64,000 nt of DNA from Calliopsis andreniformis (lineage: Eukaryota; Arthropoda; Insecta; Hymenoptera; Andrenidae), in assembly GCF_051401765.1 (NCBI RefSeq), contig NC_135066.1, positions 23,377,501 through 23,441,500 on the forward strand, written 5' to 3'. Made by a program: the position numbers and the translations under genes. Every line of letters starts with the position of its first letter. Position 1 is the first letter of the stretch. Under the pieces are notes generated by a model that was not told where the DNA came from, made no database searches, and saw nothing but the letters and a program-made list of their open reading frames with translations. Below are positions 1-10,857 of this stretch, piece after piece.

Positions 1-1460
1 AGGTACAAAGAGAATGCCGCGAAAAAATTGCTGCCATTGCGTAAGATTCACTTTGGTCTGTGATAGGAGAAACCAGGAACAAATGTAACAATTTGGGTTT
101 TTGACTCTGTAACTTCTAAGTTTTATAAAATTTAAAATAAAGTTGAACCGGGCAGCAAAACTACATTAGTCAACAATGTAATCAAACAAAAAATTAGCAA
201 TATATTACACTAATTTTTTTCAATAAACTATTTTTTAAAGTACGTCATTCGTCACTTTTGTCCTTACTCCTAGGGTCGAAAATAACATGCGATAATTTGA
301 GGTAGAGACGATGGTAACATTATATTCAAGTTTAAAAATTAAATTAAATAATAAAGAAAATAATTCTAAAAATTCTAAATCTATTTCTACTTATTTTAAA
401 GGTAAAACTAAGTATAAATATCAACATAAACTTAATACAGACTTGTAAGAAGCCAACCCACAATCTATTTCTCTTTTGCGAATGTGGGACATTCTGTAAA
501 CAGTAATCCCGTATTTGAAGATCACATTTAAGAGCTTAATAACTCTATTTTTGTCCATTTTTATTTTTTATTTATGTCGTATGATAATCAAACGAGCGTG
601 CTTATATTGTATATCAAAGTTGAAAAACTGAAAACTTTGATAAGTTTCAAAATATGAATAACTGTTTTCATAATGGGTATATAGGAAAGTAACTTGACAC
701 GCTTATGTGAAACAGGAGAATAATTTGACGAATTAACAAGAAATGCAAAGGTATTACGTAGTTTCTAGTAATCGTATTGAAAAATGTTTACTACGCTGAT
801 TGCATCACTCGTTTTTGTTATTTTGTAGTATTCTGTTTCAAACTTCAAAATCACTGATGTGTAAATTTAGGAAATATGACGTAACGAGGTTTTTCCTTAA
901 TAAATTTTATGAGAATAACATATTTGTTGAAGCAAAAAGTATAGTTGAAATTCACAAGTTACAATCGGGACAACAGTAAGAACTTTTTACTTTTATCCCT
1001 GTTAGTAATATTTCTCATGAATGTGTTTTACATCCTAATCTAACATATAATTATAACATTTTTTATACCTACCTATAAGGTCAATATATAATGAATATAA
1101 TACAAAAAAGGTCAAAAGATTTTATGAAGCCAGAACAATAAGATACGTAATGGATGCAGATACTACAAGTTTACGTTTAATATACTATTTCAATAAAACG
1201 TTAAAATCCAAAGAATCGTTTATTATCACGTGTTGCCAAAAAATCAGGGGGAGGAGAAATGTAAATGAGATACAAAAATGGAAGCATTGGTTTATTAGTC
1301 GATTGGTATTTGTTTTATACCGTTTGCTGGATTCGTCCTGTGTTACGTGTGTCCCTGGTCTACCCTATCTTTAAAATTTTTCTTTGCCTTACGACGATTT
1401 ACTTACAACGAACGGAAGATGGATGAGTATGAGTACGAATAACGAAAATCTCTAAGTGTC
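1..1460. other. AT-rich noncoding stretch
   Basis: No gene, splice-bounded exon or repeat that I recognise. The short open frames here are chance ones in AT-rich DNA, with no family resemblance. Confidence 0.5.
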
Positions 1461-1469
1461 AGCGCCACA

Positions 1470-1530
1470 TATATGTATACATATACACATACACGTACAC
1501 GTATGTATGTATATGTATATGCATATGTAT
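1470..1530. repeat. Degenerate TA/TG/CA microsatellite
   Basis: Alternating purine-pyrimidine tract made of ATGTAT, ATACAT and ACGTAC-like words. It directly abuts the dispersed repeat that begins at 1531. Short open frames on both strands across it are by-products of the simple repeat. Confidence 0.75.
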
Positions 1531-1750
1531 ACAGAGTGTCCCAGAATAAGTGTAACTCCCGAGAAGGGGTGATTCCTGGTGTAATTCTAAGCAACTTTTT
1601 CCTTACCGAAAATTTCCTCCGGGCCTTCGTTAACGAGTTATTAATGAAAAACATCGACCAATCAGAAAGCGCCTATAGCGGACGGACGGCCGTCCGGTGA
1701 CAGGGCACAAGCTACGCGTAGCGTTCGCTACTTGCTGAGCTCGAGTCTTG
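1531..1750 (+). repeat. Dispersed repeat family E, copy 1
   Basis: This stretch aligns with 45884-46090. Shared blocks include GGGGTGATTC, CAACTTTTTCCTTA, CTTCGTTAACGAG and TTATTAATGAAAAACA, followed by CCAAT and GCGC-rich sequence. The start (ACAGAGTGTCCCA here, ACAGGGTGTAACA in copy 2) is the CAGGGTG-type end common to mariner-related short elements in insects. The 3' part contains the palindromes CGGACGGCCGTCCG (1683-1696) and GTAGCGTTCGCTAC (1718-1731). No coding capacity is seen. A matching right end was not found, so this may be half of a nonautonomous DNA element. Confidence 0.7.
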
Positions 1751-1754
1751 TACA

Positions 1755-4165
1755 AGAAACTCAAGATCTCTACGTTATTGTTCAATTTCTCTTAAACTAA
1801 TAGATGAAAAATTATGAAAAAAATCAGGAACACGTTAGCTATCGCGACACATATTATAGAATTTTTTCAGTATCAAGTAAGTAGATTAGATTTAAAAAAA
1901 TGTTTCCCATAAAAAAGTAAAAGTGTCATAAAGTTCATGTCTATAAGACAGCATCAGGATTCAAAACTTCGAACGTCAATATTTCTGTTAAGGCAACGCT
2001 TCCAAATTTGCAGGGAAAATAACACTTGAACTGTTGTATCTATTGCGTCAATACTTTGACTTTTTAGAAATAGAGAATTTATTCAATAATATGCAGGAAG
2101 CTGTATATGTATAGATTATGTATACTGTCTTGAGTATGATTTTGTTCATTCTTATTCTATTCTAACATGTTCTGATGGCGCAGGAAACTCTTAAATTTAG
2201 GTTCAAGATACGAGCTGAGGCATGATAAGCAAATCGGGGACCTTGAAAACGTATGTAGTGACTTTGATATTTTACTGTTGCTACCTACTCTAACGATAGT
2301 GAGGATGAGGCGGCTACGGAGGACCACAGGGGAGTGATAGACCCCAGAACATTGCATATAGCAGACTGCGTCTAATGAATCTTGCGAATTCCCTAGGGTT
2401 ATACGTCTACCGTATAGCTATTGAGTCGAGACTTTAGAAACTGACGTGTTCGTCATAACTGTAAAGCAATGAAGCGATTTCTAGGGTCACAATCTGTCAC
2501 ATTGACGTAAAGCTAATTAACATTCTGGATTATGTGTCCTCAAAAATAACGGATTTTGAACGTTCGTGTCGTAAACCTGGTCTTACCAGATGTCTTTACC
2601 ATCTAGAAAATAGAAATTATACGTTTTACGTTACTTATAACGAAAGGTAGAGAACTTAAAAATTCAAAACATTATAAAATTTGACATACAAATTGTGTAT
2701 GTTCTGTATAACAATAAGCTATTTCTTTCATGTCAAAATTATTTTAGACGGATGAAATCAACCATCAAAGTTTTGGCGTTTTCTCACTTTTTCAGCATAA
2801 TTTTGTAATGATATGAAATACAACAAAACTTTAAATGTACGAACTGTTCACTTTTTTGGGCACTCTCAAGCTATTGCAAAGAAATTGGTAATTATATAGA
2901 AAAGGAACCGTTTCACCGATTTCATAACCTCGAAATATGTTGTCAAGGTAATCATTTTGGATGACTTTTCCCAATACATGTAACTGTCGCTCAGCTTTAC
3001 CTTTCGAGATATACTGAAAAATATTTTCAATACTATACATATACTGTCTTTTGAACACTTGCGATAGGTTTAGGTTAGGTTTCCTACAAGCTTACTTTGT
3101 TTTACAGTTACGTTCAAGACTGGAAGATAAGGAATCAAATGGGGGAGCTCGAAAAAAGATGTACATTTGCTTATTTTTTGGAGAAAACGTGAAATTTAGA
3201 TTCTGCTTATACATGAACTGTTATTTAAACAATTACTGAAATATTACCGAAAGTACTGTTTTGGGGCAGTACTCGCATACTCTCCCACCTCATAAAACGG
3301 CCTAGCCCAGATTAATTCTGATCCACCTTTCTTCCGTAATAACGAGAATATTAAAATATCGTTACCCCATGAAACGTAGAAAAATATCATGGAAAGTATG
3401 ACATGAACATTTCATTGAAGTTCAAATTATATGGTCACGATATTTCAATATTCCTCTATTTGGGAAAGAAAGACGGACTAGAGTTAGTCTAGGTTAGCCC
3501 TTGCCCCGCCTATGTAAGTTTATAACTTCCCCGAAGACAATATTAACTAATATTGCGATAATTATTTAAATAAAGGCTAACCTAAAGGTAATATTTAAAT
3601 TTAACGTATTCTTAAAAAAATAAGCAAGAATACATTCACCACGATGTGTTTGTAGAAGAAGTACGTGAGTAGCGTGCATAGGGTCACTCGGATACGTATC
3701 TATGTATATGCAGAGTTCAATATAAGTGTACCAGCAGTTATTGAGAATATTTCAGAAACTAACGGCAACTGACGGTAACACATATAGAGAAAAGTTATTT
3801 AGAATAATGACTTTGATCAAACGGCATGGTAGTGCCACGACGCCAAGTATGTATTGATTGTTTATTATTGTTTAACTTATACAGTTAAGATTCGCCACAA
3901 ATAGAAAACTAAGGAATAGAAGCTTACAAAACTCTAATCAATATAATTATAAGTACGCGCGATCATACTGCAAGCATACAGATTCCTGTTATTATTTTCT
4001 CGTTGCTGCGATAGTATTTACAGTTGGAGAATTGAAGAAATAAAGCCTCTTGTATTTCGGAAACTTCTTTCGTAACGGTCATCGTTCCTTTTTCTTATAT
4101 TCTTCCGTTCCTTTGCCGATTTAATTCCAGTACTCATTCAATTTAAGTACTCAACGAGTCTGTCC
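1755..4165. other. AT-rich noncoding stretch
   Basis: No recognised gene. Scattered open frames of at most 75 codons have low-complexity composition and no known motif. Confidence 0.45.
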
Positions 4166-4169
4166 TCTT

Positions 4170-4312
4170 TAACGTTCGATTCTTTTGTCTTCATCGATTG
4201 TAGGGCCGAAGATCATCGTTCTTATTCGCGACACATGACGGCGTGCATCCATGCTATAACGTGTCGCCAGTGTCGCTATATGGCGGGGAATTTAACGTAT
4301 CAAACCCTACAA
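4170..4312 (+). repeat. Dispersed repeat family H, copy 1
   Basis: It aligns with 16450-16605 on the same strand and with the reverse complement of 39015-39165. Conserved blocks are CGAAGATCAT, GCGACACATG, CGGCGTGC, CGCCAGT and, in the first two copies, TCAAACCCTACA. The core can pair as GCGACAC with GTGTCGC. It does not encode a protein. The boundaries are estimated from where similarity by eye fades. Confidence 0.7.
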
Positions 4313-4409
4313 GTATACGTGGGACGTAGTCGGCACGGCACTACTGTGCACATTGCTTGGAGTATTGCGTATGAAAAATTTTAATCGTGTATTATCATAA
4401 TATAATGTT

Positions 4410-4815
4410 CGTACGATCCTTTGATTACTCCTAAAGTCGTGTCGTTTTGAGACAGGGAACGGATTCTCCCTTTCCCTCGGTCTGCCGTTTCCTCTCACAT
4501 CCGCCACCACTTCTTTAGATCCGGCTCCCTTTGATACAGTAGGCCCTCCTTTCTATGTTTTCAACAGCGGGATATCAATTGTCTATTCGACACACGTTGC
4601 AAAAGATCTACCCAAAAGGTGGTTGAAAAAGTAAAGGATGCTTGGTATAGGTAAAGAAATATACCAAGGAGGGGCTATAGCCCTACAAAGAGTGCTGGGC
4701 CTAAAGAAGTACTAGTGGGTGTGAATGGAAATAGCAGACCGAAGGAAAAGGAAAATCCGTTCCCTGTCTTAGAACGGCCGGACTTTAGTCTTACCAAAAT
4801 CGGTGCATCTGTTAC
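4410..4815. repeat. Diverged foldback (inverted-repeat) element
   Basis: The left arm (about 4410-4552) and right arm (about 4672-4815) are inverted copies of each other at roughly 75-80% by eye. Paired landmarks include ACAGGGAACGGATTCTCC with its complement GGAAAATCCGTTCCCTGT, CGGTCTGC with GCAGACCG, and CTTCTTTAGAT with GCCTAAAGAAG. A spacer of about 120 bp separates the arms. It looks like an old palindromic nonautonomous DNA element. No target-site duplication could be assigned. Confidence 0.7.
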
Positions 4816-4819
4816 TGAG

Positions 4820-5309
4820 ATCTCGTGATGCGATCCAGTAAAGCGCCACTTTCAACATTTTCAAGATTTTCTTCTCCTAGGGTTGGATGTTTCGGGTGAC
4901 CGTAGCGTAAAGGCGCAAGCACAACCATACATTATAGCAGGTGTACCTGTTGCGGCAGATTATCAATACTCATTGTTTAGATCCTGAAAATTAAAATATC
5001 ATCAATATTTAATCCACATTTCCTTAATATCGACTGTAAACGATTACTGATGTCGTCAATAATTTTTGATACTGATGATTTTAATTATCCTGTGCAGACC
5101 CCGCTACAGAATAAGAGTCGTTTTGATTCCTACTTGTATATAGGTTTAAAGAGAATAATAACATTAAACAAATTATGTATTGCTTTCATGGCGATAATAA
5201 TCACCTTTCCATTATAAACCGGCCGTATACTTTCAATGTTTCGGCGTATGTATTCCTTTAACAGAAATCAATGCCTAATCCATTTACACGTAAGGAAGAT
5301 GAAAAATGT
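4820..5309. other. Noncoding stretch
   Basis: No gene or repeat seen between the foldback and the approximate 3' end of the LINE. Confidence 0.4.
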
Positions 5310-5519
5310 ACTTTTTTTCTTATTAAGCTATAAACCTGCTAGAGGGATTATTAGCAGTATGCATATTGCTGTGTATGCGAACATTACAAGAATAGCTTAG
5401 AACCTAGGGTTGACAAATTACTGGTACATCTTTAAATTGTTTTCTAAAGGTGTTAACAATGAAACTCTAGAAATTTATGAACAAAAAGTAAAGGGTAAAC
5501 AGAGGGTTCATACAAAAGG

Positions 5520-5715
5520 GCATCTATTATACGTATATAATATGTATACGTAATACTTCCCACCGTAGTGGGAAGTAGCCTTTGTTGCACAGTTTGTGAA
5601 ACAGAACATTTCTATTATTATCACAGATCGGACACTGCCATAACACAAGGTTAAGATCCTGCACCAAACAACCACACAGGCAACTCGTGTCAGCAGCAAG
5701 ATTGATCTTAAAGAG
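5520..5715 (-). pseudogene. LINE-A ORF2, C-terminal cysteine-rich segment
   Basis: Minus-strand frame containing LCGCLVQDLNLVLWQCP and, further on, NKGYFPLRW. The spacing resembles the C-terminal zinc-binding segment of I/R1-like ORF2 proteins (C-C...H...C followed by a conserved Gly-Tyr-Phe/Pro stretch). The expected His is Asn-Leu here, so the finger is degenerate. It marks the end of ORF2; noncoding 3' sequence follows. Confidence 0.55.
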
Positions 5716-5944
5716 GGAGGCCTTTAGTTGATAGTATTTAGATCGAAGTCTGTTAACCCAGCAAATGAAATCTCTAGGAAGATTATGATAGCTAAACCAA
5801 AGCCTAGAGCCAGAATAATAAAAAGATTTGAAAAATTTGGTACCTTTGAACTCAGCTTCTTCTACTAATCGTTAATATCTTAGCCTGTTTTCTAAAGCTA
5901 TGAGAAAAGTCGGAGTAGGGAACTAGAATGTTAGACGGGACCTT

Positions 5945-6345
5945 GAGATGAAACGCTTCTTTAGCTAAATCATCTGCTTATTCATTAAATGTAATGCCAA
6001 TATAAGAAGGGACCCAGAAAAGAAATAATTTCTTTGTTTCTGTGAACTAGGAGTTTATCAGTTTATGAATGTTAAGTAGGAAGATATTACATTTAACACT
6101 GCCCGAATAGTTACATAGTGCTTGCAGAGCACTCAAACAGTTAGAATAGATGTAGATATTATAATTAGAACAATCAGAAGCAAGCTCAAGGACAGGTTTG
6201 ATTGCAATACATTCAGCAGAGAAGACAGACATGTGCTTATGTGAACTTAGTAAGCGTGATTTGTTTAGCTCAGGTGAAATATAAGCCGCACTGACCATAT
6301 CTGTCTCTTCCTTTTTACTATTATCAGTAAAACTAGCTATAGAGT
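5945..6345 (-). pseudogene. LINE-A ORF2, RNase H domain (broken)
   Basis: RNase H degrades the RNA strand of the copied hybrid. Blocks on the minus strand: FTDNSKKEETD (normally TDGSK), FSAECIAI with the conserved Glu, IYSNCLSALQAL (normally SDS, so Asp is Asn), then in a shifted frame WVPSYIGITFNE, a stop, and ADDLAKEAF, which matches the usual NExAD-LAK end block. Presence of this domain argues for I/R1-type affinity. The lost Asp, a frameshift and a stop make it inactive. Confidence 0.75.
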
Positions 6346-6719
6346 TGGGAGGCCTATTAACGAAGTGGCCCGAAAAGATAGAATTAGAGTCTACTGCTTC
6401 CTTAAGAAGGAAACCAAATTCAGTATTTATTTCTATCGACGGACTAAGGAAAATGTATCCACAGAGGTATGGAGTGAAGTTGTTTTCGGTTCTAAGCCAA
6501 ACTCTATGTTGTTGTAAGCCATCAATTTGGCTTGAAAGTATAGATCAAGCTTTGCTTACTAATTTAGACCATCTTGTAGATTCTATGAGCCTTTGTATTA
6601 AATTATAAAGAGCTGTTCCCCTGTTCGAAAAGTTTTTTTATAAGAAAACAGTTACATAGGAAAGCAAATCTATGTTGAAGCAGACAGCACTTGGACTCTT
6701 CCTAAAGGATATTATTAGG

Positions 6720-6761
6720 GGTGCTACATCTATAACCCAAGGTGATACATCTATAACCCAA
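6720..6761. repeat. 21-bp tandem duplication inside LINE-A
   Basis: Two adjacent 21-bp units of the form GGTG(C/A)TACATC + TATAACCCAA. The duplication is seven codons long and so does not itself shift the frame. It lies between the RT and RNase H regions. Confidence 0.7.
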
Positions 6762-6905
6762 GGTAATACGAAGGGCTGCAAACTGAATTCTCTCAATACT
6801 TAACTTGAGATCCTCATTCTTAGGGAAATATATATAAGAGCTGTAATCAATGATTGAACGAATAAGACTTTTGTATAGAGTAAGAAGAGTAGATGGGTCT
6901 GCACC

Positions 6906-7990
6906 TCATCTTATGCCACTTGTAAATTTTAAGATGTTAAGTCTATCAAAACATTTAATGCGTATGTATTCAATCTGTTTACTGAATTTAAGCTGATAAT
7001 CAAACAGAATGCCCAGAAGAAGAACCTGAGCACTAGATTTAATTCTATAATTATCAATTTTGATGGAGCAAACACCTGGGTAGATTCCTCTTTTGTTAAA
7101 ATGTATTAAAACAGTCTTTTTGGGAGATAGTGAAAGTCCAAGGAGAGTAAGGTTTCTACTAATTACAGAGACTGCATCCTCCAAGGCTTTTCTTCCAATA
7201 TTAGAAACAGAGATTTGACAAGAGACCGCGATATCATCTGCAAATTGGAAAATTTTGATGCAACTATCGAGCCCATTTAACAATATTTTTTAAGTATCGT
7301 AGAGAAGGGGGCTGAGTACACCACCTTGCAGTAGGTCTTTAAATACCTTGTTTGTTACTGTGTTCGATGAGTTAAGAATAAACGTAACATTCCGTTCATA
7401 TATCAAAAAACCTAAAAAATCAATAATATTGCCAGGAGATCCCATGTCGTGCAATTTCTGAAGGAGAATATCATTGTTGACATTGTCAAAAGCCCCCTTG
7501 ACATCAAGGAAGTATGACAAAACATCCTTATTCATGGAGAAGGCCTCCTCAATGGCCAAAGTTAATGCTGCAAGGTTGTCGGAACAGGATCTTCCGGAAT
7601 GAAAACCAGCTTGAGACGGTGGTAGAAAACTAGAGGACTCCACCCACCACTGAAGTCTAAGCTTAATCATTTTTTCCAAAATTTTTCAGAGACAAGAAGT
7701 AAGTGAGATGGGACGAACATTACCATTCTTTTTATCAATAAAATATGTCAGGCTATACCTCCAAGAAGAGGGGAAGGTACTATTCAGGAAAATTTCATTA
7801 ATGAGATCAAGCAGAATAAGCTTAAACTTAAGAGGTAACATAATGATAACTTTATATTCAATATTATCAGGCCCTGGAAATGTCTTAAGACTACAACTAT
7901 TAAGGGCCAGATTAAATTCACGTAGGTTAAATGTGGAGCTGGGAAACCGATCGTTTATATTGTTAAACGGAAAAAAAAAAGAGAAGTAGT
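6906..7990 (-). pseudogene. LINE-A ORF2, reverse transcriptase domain (broken)
   Basis: This RNA-dependent DNA polymerase copies element RNA at the nicked target. Motifs appear in order on the minus strand: NVRPISLTSCL (around 7700), QAGFHSGRSCSDNLA, FLDVKGAFDNV with the first catalytic Asp, LQGGVLSPLLY (the usual Pro-Gln is Leu-Gln), then FADDIAVSC, the YxDD box. A post-palm block LLLGILFDYQLKFSKQIEYI follows. A stop after NVRPISLTSCL (near 7690) and a stop with frame change at 7283-7290 break the frame, and the region toward 7990 is also in pieces. The catalytic Asp pair itself is kept. Confidence 0.85.
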
Positions 7991-8119
7991 TGGAAGTGTA
8001 GGTACCCAGGGTGTACTAATCTTGTTAATTGTTTCTTGAATATTATTAATACGATCTGAGGAACTGCTTTTGTCTGGTTTGATATTGGCCTATTTGATTC
8101 TCAAAATTCTACACTTATT

Positions 8120-8482
8120 TCAAACATATGATACATCAACTTGAAAGTTGATGCTTGCAGCAAATTCTGTGAAGTTGACTCTTTTCTTTTTCGTAATGCA
8201 TTGCCTAGTAGTAGCCTTACGCTTTTTATATTCAATATAGTCATTTATACAGCTAGTGTAAGTCCATTTTTTAGAAGCAGCCTTTCTATGACGAATGAGT
8301 TTTGCACATTCACTGTCCCACCAGGGTACAAGATTTCTATGTTGCTTAAGACTAAACAATTTAGGAGTAGGAGTGATTTTTACAGCAGCATCAGTTACTA
8401 ATTTGGTAAAAAAGTTATATTTATCAATGGTACTTAGTAATTCATAGCAAGGATCACGAAGACTATTATATGATTCTTCCAA
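8120..8482 (-). pseudogene. LINE-A ORF2, endonuclease-RT linker
   Basis: An open stretch of 120 codons carrying VPWWDSECAKLIRHRKAA, the proline-tryptophan-tryptophan/Arg block typical of the linker between endonuclease and RT in I/R1/Jockey-type ORF2 proteins. It is in a different frame from, and separated by stops from, both the endonuclease and RT parts, so it is a fragment of one decayed ORF2. The first Met shown by the frame is internal, not a start. Confidence 0.6.
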
Positions 8483-8524
8483 TAAAGATTGGAATTGCGT
8501 CCAACCCGTTTTCTTGGAAGAGAG

Positions 8525-9252
8525 TCAGCGACGGTGTTTGAAGTAGTATATCTTTTCTACCCTTAGATTGAGACTTAAAGCAAAATGATTCGATCCCCAG
8601 GTATCATCAAAAACACTAAATTTGACAGTGTCGAAAATTTCAGGCGGACAAAGAGTAAGGTCTAAGTTCGAGAATTTATTCCTGTATGTATCTATATGTG
8701 TAAGAGTGTTGTGATTAATTAAAATTAGGTCGTAATCATTTATGGAATTGAAAAGTCTAATACCATTGGGATCTGTTATGGAGCAATTCCAGTGAGTACT
8801 ACGAAAATTGAAGTCACCAATGATGAGACAAGGGCCATGGGAGCTTATTGTCAGAAGAGCTGATCCCACTCCATCTGAGAAATATAAGTGGCAGGAACCC
8901 TGTAGCAACCTGCCAAGACTAAAGAAGGACTTACACCATGAATTTTGATAGCCCCAGTTTCCAAATTATTAGCTACATTACATAATCCTTGTACAGGACA
9001 AAAATTAAGAGATTTTCTTACTAAGAAGATAAGACCACCACCAGGTCTGTTATTTCTGTCGATTCTAAGGGAGTGAAAACTGGGAATATCAAATTTTTTG
9101 TTACTATTGAGCATAGTTTCTACGCCAATAAATACGTCAATATTCTCCAAATATTTTTGAAGTTCTGCACTGCACTTAGAAATACCTCTACAATTCCAAA
9201 GAACAACTTCAAGGTCAGGACTAGAGCGAGGATTAGTGTTAAGATTGTTCAT
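8525..9252 (-). pseudogene. LINE-A ORF2, AP-type endonuclease domain (broken)
   Basis: The domain belongs to the exonuclease-endonuclease-phosphatase fold that nicks the target DNA. It is split by a frameshift between 8851 and 8908. The first part starts MNNLNTNPRSS and has the WNCRGI block and catalytic-type Glu in GVETML. The second has GDFNFRSTHW and LDLTLCP. The last catalytic block, normally SDH, reads GSNHFAL, so the Asp is Asn here. The ATG at 9252 is a plausible ORF2 start, lying 120 bases after the ORF1 tail. With the frameshift and the D-to-N change, activity is not expected. Confidence 0.8.
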
Positions 9253-9375
9253 GATTCACTATTTTAGACAGGCTTAAGTCTTTTGTATATTGCAAGGAAG
9301 GTCTTCTGGTGAGAGAGAAACATCAGTGTCGGATCCGAGATCTAAAGATGAGTCAGAGATATCTTCTTCCTTATC

Positions 9376-9666
9376 TTAGGACAAGGTGACGTTGAGTTCC
9401 AATTTCTTAATAATTCTAGGGATTCTATTTTTAATAGCTCTACTAGAAACACTGGGGTAGGTTTCACGAAGCATCTTAACAAGTTGAGTCAGATCATCAG
9501 TATAAGACTGGGCCAGATGAATGTTATTTGTATTGCCCTTAGCTTTAGTTAAAAATTCTTTGTATTGATTATACTGTAGAACGTAAGTATCTGGTTGTTG
9601 GGTAAGCGTATGTTTGATTAGTCTTAAGACTTGATCCAAATCATCCATTGCATTAGAATTAGTCAC
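9376..9666 (-). pseudogene. LINE-A ORF1 C-terminal part, displaced by a frameshift
   Basis: About 96 codons, opening in the -1 frame immediately after the A-run near the end of ORF1. The first in-frame codon that could start it is GTG, not ATG, and the frame is open upstream into the Lys run. This supports a continuation of ORF1 rather than a separate gene. The end carries the block YPSVSSRAIKNRIPRIIKKL. The equivalent place in LINE-C (about 62.9-63.15 kb) has a related LKNR...KLKS block, so this is a conserved ORF1 tail of the group. No enzymatic motif is present. Confidence 0.6.
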
Positions 9667-10658
9667 TTCTTCGGAGCATTCAGTTTTTTCTTTTTCTTGA
9701 CAGGAACAATCAACTTTTTAGCTGCGGTAAGACTCATGAAGCTCGAGCCAGTTGCATCTTTACATGAGGTAGTGTTTAAGAGTGACGGAGAGAATTCTTT
9801 ATTAATCTCCTCTGATAAACTGTGAGAGGCATTTGATGCAGTTGAGGAAAAGGGTCTTTTATTAGACACCTTAGTTGCATCAAAATCCATTATTTCATCA
9901 AAATTGGATATAGCTTTCTGAGAGTTTTTCGGGCCAGTTAATTGAGAATAACTTTCCGTGTTCAAATCGGATTTCTCTTCATGAGCTAATAAGGAAGGAT
10001 TATCATTCTGTTGATTTAGACTTTTGTTAGTAGTTTGGCAATGTTTGGCCACATGATCTTCCTTTTTACATAAGAAACACGATAAACTATCCGTTGAAAT
10101 GAATATCCAGTTGATGGTATCATCAAAATTAACTTGTAAATTCTCTGGAAGCTTGTTTGTATCATCTGGATGGATGTAAATCTGTCTTCGGTAGCTGAGG
10201 ATATCTGAGAAACCTGCTTCAGAAAATCCTACCCGGATAAAGGACATAAGCGATACTGTTCTAATACCCATTTGCTTAAAGATATTTAATATCACAGAGT
10301 GTGGAATAACAGGGCAAACATTGGAGAGAATGACCCGTATAGTTTTTATGAGTAAAGGCCTAGCAGAGAGAAGACGTTCTTTAATACTAATGCTAACATT
10401 TTTTGACGTAAGCTTGTTTGCCAATGATTTGTCCGATAAGTACAAACAAACTCTGTTATTGGAAATTCTTGAAGCGAACCTTATGTTGATAGGATTAATA
10501 GCTTTTCCAACTGCGACTATGTATTCTTTAATGGTGATGTCGTCATATGCGTCTAATACTATAGCATGTTCTTTCGTGGGGAGACTGTCTTCTTGCATTA
10601 TACTTGCGTATGTAGATTCCGAAGAAATCTTGACTTGAGATACATTTTCTGTAGCCAT
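9663..10658 (-). CDS. LINE-A ORF1, Gag-like nucleic-acid-binding protein
   Basis: The 331-codon frame starts at an ATG near the element's 5' end. ORF1 proteins of this group bind the element RNA and form the ribonucleoprotein needed for retrotransposition. The N-terminal ~190 residues hold an RRM-like/strand-rich region with the SYRRQIYI block at 155-162. A zinc knuckle CFLCKKEDHVAKHC follows (C194, C197, H202, C207; CX2CX4HX4C). The tail is Ser/Asn-rich and ends in a Lys run. The frame stops just after an A-rich run (AAGAAAAAGAAAAAAC), and the expected C-terminal part continues in the -1 frame (9376-9666). A one-base indel in the A-run is the simplest explanation. The frame is otherwise open, which suggests a fairly recent insertion. 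Confidence 0.75.
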   Translation of the reverse strand: MATENVSQVKISSESTYASIMQEDSLPTKEHAIVLDAYDDITIKEYIVAVGKAINPINIRFASRISNNRVCLYLSDKSLANKLTSKNVSISIKERLLSARPLLIKTIRVILSNVCPVIPHSVILNIFKQMGIRTVSLMSFIRVGFSEAGFSDILSYRRQIYIHPDDTNKLPENLQVNFDDTINWIFISTDSLSCFLCKKEDHVAKHCQTTNKSLNQQNDNPSLLAHEEKSDLNTESYSQLTGPKNSQKAISNFDEIMDFDATKVSNKRPFSSTASNASHSLSEEINKEFSPSLLNTTSCKDATGSSFMSLTAAKKLIVPVKKKKKLNAPKK

Positions 10659-10857
10659 GATTCCAGTAGGAGAGATTCCTGTACACTGGAATATATCTCT
10701 GAATTAATAGAGTTAAAAGGAGGACATTAAGAAGCCCAAACGTGTTGAGTTACGTATTGAAGAAATCACAACAAGCACTACTACCACTACACTAATAGCG
10801 TATAACTCGTGGAACAGAGCGAACGTTTATCACCTCGACCATCAACACGAGACTGGG

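Larger units (their letters stand above)
5310..10857 (-). mobile_element. I/Jockey-group non-LTR retrotransposon (LINE-A), near full length
   Basis: Read on the minus strand, the element runs 5' leader, ORF1 (with CCHC knuckle), then ORF2 with endonuclease, linker, reverse transcriptase, RNase H and a C-terminal cysteine-rich segment. That order, with RNase H present, fits the I / Jockey-related superfamily. The 5' end is set near 10857, where CCAGTCTCGTG resembles the CAGT starts common in this group. The 3' end near 5310 is an estimate at an A-rich stretch (minus strand TAAGAAAAAAAG). ORF1 is almost open, but ORF2 is broken by several frameshifts and has lost some catalytic residues, so the copy cannot move on its own. 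It is antisense to the host exon at 24.4 kb. Confidence 0.85.

Noticed and set aside
1403..1700. Opposing frames rich in Tyr/Thr/Val
   Set aside because: They translate the TA/TG microsatellite and the adjoining repeat.
6345..6608. 87-codon + frame
   Set aside because: Antisense to the decayed RNase H and RT-RNase H spacer of LINE-A; shadow frame.
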